Positions 56,480 through 64,000 of a DNA stretch of 64,000 nucleotides are shown in pieces. Source of the DNA: Gordionus sp. m RMFG-2023 (taxonomy: Eukaryota; Nematomorpha; Gordioida; Chordodea; Parachordodidae); contig NC_088775.1 of assembly GCF_954871325.1 (NCBI RefSeq), positions 32,961,561 to 33,025,560 on the forward strand, in the 5' to 3' direction. Numbering within the stretch: the stretch's first letter is position 1; the number at the start of each line of letters is the position of its first letter. Under the pieces are notes generated by a model. The model searched no databases. It saw only the letters and a list, made by a program, of their open reading frames with translations, and was not told the origin of the DNA. Made by a program: the position numbers and the translations under genes.

Positions 56480-56706
56480 AAATGGACCATTTAACTAAAA
56501 GGCTCAATTTGAGCCGATTTTTAAAAACGGCTATCTCAATATTTTAGCTAGAAAAATATAGCCTAAGCCTCGAGATTTCGCTAGTTGATGTCTAGACCAT
56601 TATGCCATCTATGAGCAAAATCTTCAGACTTGCGTAATATTATTCTGGGTAAAATATTGAGTCAGCCGTTTTTAAAAATCGGCTCAAATAGCCGTTTAAC
56701 AACACT
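56480..56706. mobile_element. ~215-bp miniature element, copy 4
   Basis: Arms AGCCGATTTTTAAAAACGGC and the inverse, core GCCATCTATGAGCAAAATCT, right end TAGCCGTTTAACAACACTA. Best-preserved inner arms of the four copies in the window. Confidence 0.72.
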
Positions 56707-57887
56707 ACGTTTAACATTCATTCACTGCTTCATATTTATCAATTTTCCCTTTTAAATAATGTTTATTATTAAAAATATTCAAATTTTATTAATTGTAAAA
56801 AAAAATAAGTCCGGGGAGATAAAATTATAAAAATCGGAATCATGCTTAAAAAGGAATCCCGAACAAAGTAATTCTAATGCCAATGACTTCTTAGAACCAG
56901 AAACCCGTCAAAATCTTTGCGGGGGAACTTATCGCGTATATAAATTTTATATAAAAATATCGAGTAAGGGTCCATTATAACCCTCCCACCCTTGTGGGAA
57001 TTTACAGTGACTTCGGTTAGGATGAAAACGTTGGTTAGGATTGAATATAATATATTCATTATGTTGTTAAATGGCTGCATTAAAAAAGATGGCCAACAGA
57101 TTTATTCTTACACATAATAGACTATTGGCACTTTTTAATGCGGATTGCTTAGATTTGAAAGAACCCCGGTAACTAGAAAAAAAATTTTTTTATAGATCGA
57201 ATAAAAAACGGATGGAATGGAAATAAAATATATAAAATAAATAAATGAATAAACAGACGCAAAAAAATATTGAATTTTATTTTTTAATTATCCTTTTCAC
57301 GTTTTCATTTGCCTTTTTTTTCTCGCAATGAAAAAACACGAAAAAAGAAGGTTATTTATTTCTATATAATTTTGTTATTTTTTATGAATACTTTTAATAT
57401 TTTAATTTAAGTATATTTAAAAAATTTCTCACTCTCTTGTTAAAAAAAAATTTAACAATTGCATGCTCAGATATAGGTTTCTTCGATCTTTACATTCCTT
57501 ATATTCTTTTCTTTTTTTATCTTTTTAATTTTACTTGATTTGTTTTTTTCTATAGGATAGGTTTTATTTTTAGTTGAAACAAGGTGCGTGGATTAGGGGT
57601 GGGAAATTTTGATGGGTTGAACTAAAAAAAATGAAAATTATCGAAAGCTCTGCCTTTTTTAATTAGGAATATCTACATTAGAAAAATAAATGGTAAATCC
57701 CTAAAAAGAACAAATTTAGGATAAACATTTCGTAGTCCCTTTTTTCTATTGGAGGTTGGTATAACTAAAATAAAATTTCAATAATGTGAATAATGAAAAA
57801 GATTATTATTGGAATTATAGATGTTTTATAATTCAATCGAATAATTCAAAATTATACGAAAATAAAATTTTTCGTAATACTTAAAAT
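56707..57887. other. AT-rich spacer, nothing recognised
   Basis: No inverted ends, coding similarity or RNA gene seen. A 68-codon minus-strand frame (56874-57080) has no family I recognise. Confidence 0.45.
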
Positions 57888-60811
57888 CAGGGATTCGAAC
57901 CGAACCCGAACCCGGAGAAGTGAACCCGGGTTTTTAGAAAAAAACTCTGAACCCGAACCGAACCTGAACCCCATTTATAAAATTTCCAAAACCCCGAACC
58001 GAACCCAAGAATTTTATTTGAACCCGGGTTCAATCGGGTTCAGTGTTTTATTTAAAATCATATATTAATATATGTAAATACAAATATTATATTTTCAAAT
58101 TTCCAATTAAATGAAGTCTTAATAAATTTTAAACAATTTAATTCATTTATGCCATTTTTAAATTTATTCTCGATTCCTATTGGAGTGTTAAAAAATTTTA
58201 AACAATTGAATTAATTTACGCCATTTATTTTTAAATTTTTATCTTATTATTCTTAAAGATTATTAATTAGAAGAAAATGGTTAACAAATCAAAGTAAAAA
58301 TTATTATATTGTTAATTTAAAAAATTCTAAACATCTAACTTAAAAATTGTTAAATGTAGGGCAGTTTTTGTGAACTTATTAAAATGATTTTAAAATTTAT
58401 ATATGCTAATCATTTATTTTTGGTTCAGTTTAATTTTTACAAGATATTAATGAAGTGCATATTATAAATGAAATTAAATTTATAAATATCTCTTTTTTAA
58501 TTCTGAAATCATTGCTATTTAAAAAAATTGTTTTCTTTTTATAGATTTAAGATTAAAGATAAAGTCATATTTGATAAGCATTTTACCCTTAATAAAATAG
58601 AAAAAAAAATCAATATGTTCATATTGCAAAGTAAAAATGTCTGGTAATCACTTGTCAAATTTAGAAAGACACCTGGAAAAAAATCACAACAATGAATATT
58701 TAAATTATTTAAATGAAAAAACCAAATATCAGGAATTGTTATTGGCAAAAAAACCTAAAATTAATATAGAAACCTTTTTTCCAAAAAAGCATATAAGTAT
58801 AAATATATCATCTAATGATTTGATGAGTTCTATATTAGAACTTGTTACTGTAAATGGCCGGCCTTTATCAATTATTGAAGATTCGGGATTTCAAAGAATT
58901 ATAAATCCACTCCTATCTGGGCTCAATTTAGTTATAAACAAAGAAAATTTATCCAGAACTATTAATAAAACAGCCCAATCAATTAGAGACAAAATATCGA
59001 GAGAGGTAGAAGGAAAATTAATAAGTTTAAAAGTTGATGCAGTTCAACGACTAGATAGGTCAATTCTTGGTGTAAATATTCAATTTATATCAAAGTCCAT
59101 TATAAATTTGAGGCTCTTGGAATTGTAGAGCTGAAAGAGAGATGTACAGGAGAATATATAAAAGAGAATATATTAAAAACTTTACTAAAATTTAAAATTA
59201 ATATTCAACAAATACACAATTACTTCTGATAATGGTTGTAATTTTTTAAGAGCTATAAAGCTCCTGCAACCTGAAACTGATTATGATATAAGGAGTGAAT
59301 CAGCAGATGAGGAAAATATGGATGTAAATGTATATAAATATGATATTGATGATATACAAAATACTTTTTTATCAACTATTATATCCTATCCGATTTATAG
59401 TGTACGGTGTGCACACACTTCAGCTGGCACTTCAAGATGCTATAAAATTATCACCTATTGTGGAAACCATTGCAAAAGCTAGGAGCCTAAATTTAAAATT
59501 AAGACATCCCACTTACCAAAAGTTATTAAAAAATATGAAACTCCCAAGCCTGTGTTAGATTGCCATAGATGGCATTCAACCCATGATATGTTAGAAAGGC
59601 TGATTTTACTAAAATCCAATATCGAAGATTTTTTTACAGAGCAATCTGATTATTTATTGACTGAAGATGGGAAAGAGATAATAACGATTGTTGAAATTTT
59701 AAAACCGCTAAAAATCGCAACCAAACAATTCCAATCTGAACAGTTAACACTGACAGATTTTTATGCAGCATGGTTAAGATGCTGCATCGAACTGGAAAAA
59801 AATCCAAACCATTTTGCTCAATTACTATATTCTTGTCTTAAGAACAGAGAAGAAAGGTTTATAAAGAACGAAATTCTCTTAGCTGCCATATACCTGGGCC
59901 CAAGATACAAGGTTAATTAAAAGCTTAGTAAATTAATTATTTTAGATTTATATTAAAATTGTTATTTTATGAAATATTTAAATATAAACAATATAAATCC
60001 TTAAATATTACAGGTATTACTTAGTGATGATGATAAGGTTTGTGCGAAAAAACATCTTGTCAATTTATGGAGACGAATTAAAAGCTTAACAACGCCAATT
60101 TTATCTGATGATATTAGTTCCGATGAAGTTATTGAACAAGAAGATGATTTAGAGAAATTGATATAACTTAAAGAAAGGCAGGAGAAAATACTTAAAAGAG
60201 GGCCAACGATTGCTGAGAAAAGTATTGAAACAATAATTACTAGATTTAGCGATTATATAAGATTAGATAAGAAGGAAAATATTTTGCATTTTTGGGAGTC
60301 TGCTAAGCTGGAACACCCTGAATTATATATTTTATCTAAAATCTTATTTGCTGTTCCTGCAACCCAAGTTAATTTTTCATATTTTCACATATAAATACAT
60401 TTAACATAGGTTAGCGTTGAAAGATCTTTTTCACATTTGAAATTCATTCTTTCACCACATAGATCGAGGATGAGTGAACAACTCTTGGAAGATATTATGC
60501 TAATACGTCTAAATAAAATTTTTAAAATTGATACATGACTATATGCTTTGTATTTTTAACTATATTTGCCTATAAATAAAATAAAAAATTTATTTTTTAT
60601 ATCAAATTTATGTCTAGTTTTTTATTATGATTTAAATATAGAATTTTTTTTATCAACTCAAAAATTCTTGAACCCGAACCGAACCCGAACCAAACCCGGG
60701 TTCAAAAATATTTCCCTGAACCGAACCCGAACCGAACCCAACTTTTTTTTTATACCCCGAACCGAACCCGAACCGAACCCGGTCTAAAATTTTGTCGGGT
60801 TCGCATCCCTG
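57888..60811 (+). mobile_element. Large hAT transposon with GAACCCGAACCGAAC ends
   Basis: Ends CAGGGATTCGAACC and the inverse of CAGGGATGCGAACC; perfect 8-bp duplication CTTAAAAT (57880-57887, 60812-60819). Both ends carry stacks of CCGAACCCGAAC words and a matching AT-rich zone. It carries a nearly complete transposase gene with introns (next entry). At 2.9 kb it is the best candidate in the window for a formerly autonomous hAT. Confidence 0.93.
58560..60537 (+). pseudogene. hAT transposase with BED finger, intron-bearing, lightly broken
   Basis: In order: BED finger (SICSYCKVKMSGNHLSNLER then HLEKNH, about 58610-58690); first-Asp region (ISLKVDAVQRLDRSILGV, about 59030); TSDNGCNFLRAIKLL (second Asp, about 59220); CAHTLQLALQDAIK (hAT Cys-x-x-His, about 59410); HRWHSTHDMLERLILLKSN (conserved Trp-x-Ser-Thr, about 59565); AAIYLGPRYK (about 59890); and the dimerisation domain FAVPATQ joined to VSVERSFSHLKF. 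Two introns fit: 59912-60013 and a 42-bp one at 60368-60409, both with GTTAAT donors and preserving frame. Damage: frame changes near 59105, 59200 and 59540, and an in-frame TAA near 60164 (LEKLI-stop-LKERQ). Confidence 0.85.
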
Positions 60812-60933
60812 CTTAAAATTATATGTATTTGATATCGCCACTTTCCCACCCGATTGGTATAAAGGAATTGTGTGTAGCCTAACAAAAAGAAATGAAAGTG
60901 AGAGATGTATAAACAAAACATTCAACAGATATA

Positions 60934-62084
60934 CACTACTGGCCATAAATGATTGCCCACCCTGCATTTTCTTAACATTTTTCTTAAAATAAGACAAATA
61001 ACACACAATATGAGGTTTATCGAATTTATATATAAGTTTACATATTGCATAAAATTACAAAAAATAAAAGACATAGCAATTAATGAAGATCAAATTTTGG
61101 TCTCATCAATATCACCACCTTTATTCTTAATAATTGCTGCAAAAATTTTTGGTAATCTTTCTATGAGATTTTTTAAATATTCGGAAGTAATATTGTTCCA
61201 TTCTCTCTGCAATACTTCTTAGAGGTGTGAATGAGAGGTTAGTGGGCTTTTTCGCGCTTGTCGATCAAGTTGATCCCATAAAAGTTCGATTGGATTGAGA
61301 TCGGGAGAATGGGATGGCCAAGTCATCAACTCGAGAATAACGTGTTGTTGTAGATTTTGTAAATAATCTTTGCACTATCAGGTTTTCCCGAGTCAGATTA
61401 ATCTCCGCAGCTATCTCTGAGGCGACAAGGCGTCGATTGCGTTTACTAATCCTTGCTATATACCTATCATCGCCTAAAGTCGTTTTGCGGGGTCTTCCAG
61501 GCCTCTTTGGATTTGATATCGTATTATTGTTGCGTAATCTTTTAAATATACAATCGACTGTTCGTCGAGCAAGGGTTAATTCTCTGGAATTCGGCGATTA
61601 CTTTTACCACTTATGTGTAAATTAATTATTTTGCATTTAGTTGGAATAGAAATTTCTTTTCTTTTAATCATTTTAGTCGAATGGTTAAAATATTTATAAA
61701 GACTGAAAGTTTCTTTTAAACAATGATTTAAAACAAAAAAAATCTAGGAATTTTTTTTAAAATAATTAAAAATAGGTATTAATCAGCAGATTAGAATGTA
61801 ATTAATGACTTTCTTCCAAAAAGCAATGGGCAACTTAAAATTGTTGCTGAAAAAACTAATGAACCATATTTTACCAAATTGGTCATTTTTGACATGTTAT
61901 TTTCAAAGGCTAAAATTTCATAGAAAGATTTATGGAAATTCCGAGTTTTTTATTTCTAAACATGTCTAGCTAAACATCTTAAATTAAATAATCAATTCGC
62001 TTTTACCCAAATAAGTTAAAGTTTTAAGTTATTAATTTTTTTATATAAAAATGTAGGGTGGGCAGTCATTTATGGCCGGTAGTG
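60934..62084 (-). mobile_element. Tc1/mariner-like element, internally deleted
   Basis: Long inverted ends CACTACTGGCCATAAATGAT and the inverse of CACTACCGGCCATAAATGAC, continuing through TGCCCACCCT, flanked by TA (60932-60933, 62085-62086), the Tc1/mariner target. Remnants of a transposase lie on the minus strand. At 1151 bp it is shorter than a full Tc1 (about 1.6 kb). Confidence 0.93.
61090..61680 (-). pseudogene. Tc1-type transposase remnant
   Basis: From the right: MIKRKEISIPTKC and the helix-turn-helix zone with broken frames; then GLEDPAKRL (a GRPRKT-like linker, about 61490); then a jump directly to VILELMTWPSHSPDLNPIEL and LWDQLDRQARKSPL (third catalytic residue block, about 61250-61340). 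The first two catalytic Asp blocks are deleted and stops interrupt the rest. Confidence 0.85.
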
Positions 62085-62189
62085 TATAGAGAAAAATCTT
62101 CATATATATTGATTTAATCCAGTTTTTAAAAAAAATATCCAGAATTCTTTAATTACATACAATCTAGCTATGGAACATCATAAATATTA

Positions 62190-63755
62190 GATATGTACCG
62201 ATATTTTATATCGGATCGGGCCGATATTTCACCCATTTTAAAATATCGGTTATCGGCTAATATTATAACATTTTCCGATCCAATCCGATATAAAATGGCG
62301 TCTTTAACAAATAAAATGTTATAAAATTTTTTTAAAAAGTTATATCTAAAATCATTTGTTTTTTTAAATAAAATCGAAATCCATTTTTATGTTTATTTTT
62401 TTAATAATAATAATTGATAAACATTCTGCCATATTGTTATTTTTTTGCGCATTCTGTTTATAAAAGTGTGAGATAAGCTCTTCAGAATCTGTTTTTAGTG
62501 AAGCTGGTGATATTGACAACAACCATCACCGCAGGCTTACCTCTGATAAATTTGAAATTTTGGTATTTCTAAAAAGAAATCTTCGATATTTTAATGTTAA
62601 ATATTATTTTAAATATTTATTTCACATTTCATAAAATATTTGTTTATTACTTATTAAGTATATAGATGAATGTTATATAAAAGTGATTTAACAATAAAAA
62701 TATTTTATATACTTTTAGAATTGCAATTAAATTGAATATAAAATATAACTGATCATTATAATATATTTAAATGACATAAGTTATGGTATTTATACTGATT
62801 TTTCACCATCCCCCATTGAAACAAATGTAATTAAGAAATCAATATTTTTTATGCTAAAAATCGAATATTTAATTTAATTTTTTAAAACTAATTAAAAAAT
62901 ATATATATTTAATAATATATTCATTTTATGTTGGTATGAATTATAAAATTGTAATATTTAATATATAAAATTATAATATATTAGATTTTTTTAATAAATA
63001 TGAGAGCCTCTAGATTTTCTGACAATAAGCTTCTACGATATAAACTATCTATATCCCCTGCCGTACTGAAGCAGACTCAGATGATTCCGCAGATAACGAA
63101 TTTTGCAAAATTATCTTTGTCTTTTGTAAAATATTTCCATAATTCAGATACCATTTTTAAAATTCTCTTATTTAAAGATAAATAATAAAATTGGCGTTGT
63201 TATTTATAAAGATTTAAAATAATAAAACTTTTGGTGTTTTCTTTTTTATATTAAAATACTATAAATCTATTTTTAAAAAGAAATAAAGCATTGTTTAAAA
63301 AAAAGAACTAAAAACATTACACTATATAGTCTCTGTTGATATGACCGATTAATACTAACCTTTAAATTGTTTTTTTTATGTTTATATAAATTGACTTTTT
63401 TTATAAATTGTGAAAATTTATTTTTTTTATATAAATTATTATATTAATATGTAAATTGATTTTTTGTTTGTAACATGCTAAGCATGATATTTTTAGTTTT
63501 GAGACAGATGAAAAATTTTAAAAAATAAATTAAATAAAATTAAACTCGTAACATTCATTTATTCTTAGAAAACTTTAGTCTCCTTGTAAAATAAATATAC
63601 ATAACATAAAATAAAATAATAAAAAAAAGAAAAGAAAAAGTAAAAAGATCAAATCGGATCGGTTTTTACATGTATCGGCCCAATCCGATATTTTTGGAAA
63701 ACGGTAAATATCGGTGCCAATCCGATCCAATATTTAATATCGGCACAGCCCTAAA
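62190..63755. mobile_element. Chimeric hAT: left half of one family, right half of another
   Basis: The left end TAGATATGTACCGATATTTT and following ~590 bp are the reverse of the right part of the family at 31918-33579. From about 62790 rightward (TTTTTCACCATCCCCCATTG onward) the sequence matches the family at 45959-47692 and ends with the inverse of TAGGGCTGTGCCGATA. Flanks are ATAAATAT and AAGAGGAT, which do not match, so there is no target duplication for the composite. The right half contains ATTCAGATACC uninterrupted, the empty site of the inner hAT at 46273. Confidence 0.8.
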
Positions 63756-64000
63756 GAGGATATTAATATTAATTATGACCATAACCTGAATGTTTAGTAT
63801 TTGGATGATGCTACACTCTCAGGTGCTAAATAAAGCCCTCGACATTATAACCTTTAGCCATCAACAATTAAATTTATCATTAATTTATGTGAAACTTATT
63901 CAAGAATAAAATACCCTTCTTTCATCCTAGATCTATTTACTTCTATGACTAAAGACGAAATCGGTTATCTTGGGTCACCTATAGTCAGCTTAGCCAGTAT
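63756..64000. other. Window end, nothing recognised
   Basis: Less AT-rich than the surroundings but without an identifiable gene or repeat end. Confidence 0.35.

Overview
The window is AT-rich nuclear DNA from an animal. The evidence is one host gene, alpha-spectrin, on the minus strand. It has an SH3 domain inside the ninth repeat, which is a metazoan arrangement. It is split into many short exons among long introns packed with transposons. The lineage cannot be fixed from this sequence. The protein lacks the vertebrate calpain/caspase insert near repeat 10 and has a DDANAxG-like stretch before repeat 13 resembling the insect form, so a protostome-like invertebrate is plausible but unproven.

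Host gene: the start codon is at 43403 and coding runs leftward through 30 exons to 1465. It encodes about 1731 residues: the N-terminal tetramerisation helix, repeats 1 to 14, the SH3 domain and part of repeat 15. The remaining repeats and the calmodulin-like EF-hands lie off the left edge. Every junction keeps frame and agrees with the known protein order. The splice sites are unusual: 19 of 30 donors read GTT and none reads GTRAGT.

Introns: 1-1000 holds the 3' end of an LTR element. 2207-8710 and 11111-13847 are two copies of a fold-back-like hAT element whose arms are arrays of a 118-bp unit; the first copy carries two further hAT insertions. 16.6-18.6 kb has small inverted-repeat elements and a LINE-like scrap. 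20.6-22.7 kb has an LTR fossil. 25-35 kb has several hATs, one nested in another, and miniature elements. 40167-42990 is a piggyBac element in intron 1.

Upstream of the spectrin start codon (43.4-64 kb) no host gene was recognised. The region is an archive of nested elements: a Ty3/Gypsy fossil (45.2-50.2 kb) containing a hAT that contains another hAT, an integrase fragment, an RTE-like LINE (51.3-54.0 kb), a 222-bp MITE, a nearly complete hAT with its own introns (57888-60811), a Tc1-like remnant (60934-62084) and a chimeric hAT (62190-63755). Noncoding 5' exons and the promoter of alpha-spectrin may lie here but could not be identified.

The strongest unusual signals are the GTT-dominated splice donors, shared with a resident transposase gene; the fold-back minisatellite hAT family; and a diversity of hAT families with 8-bp target duplications, each carrying its own short word repeated at its ends.
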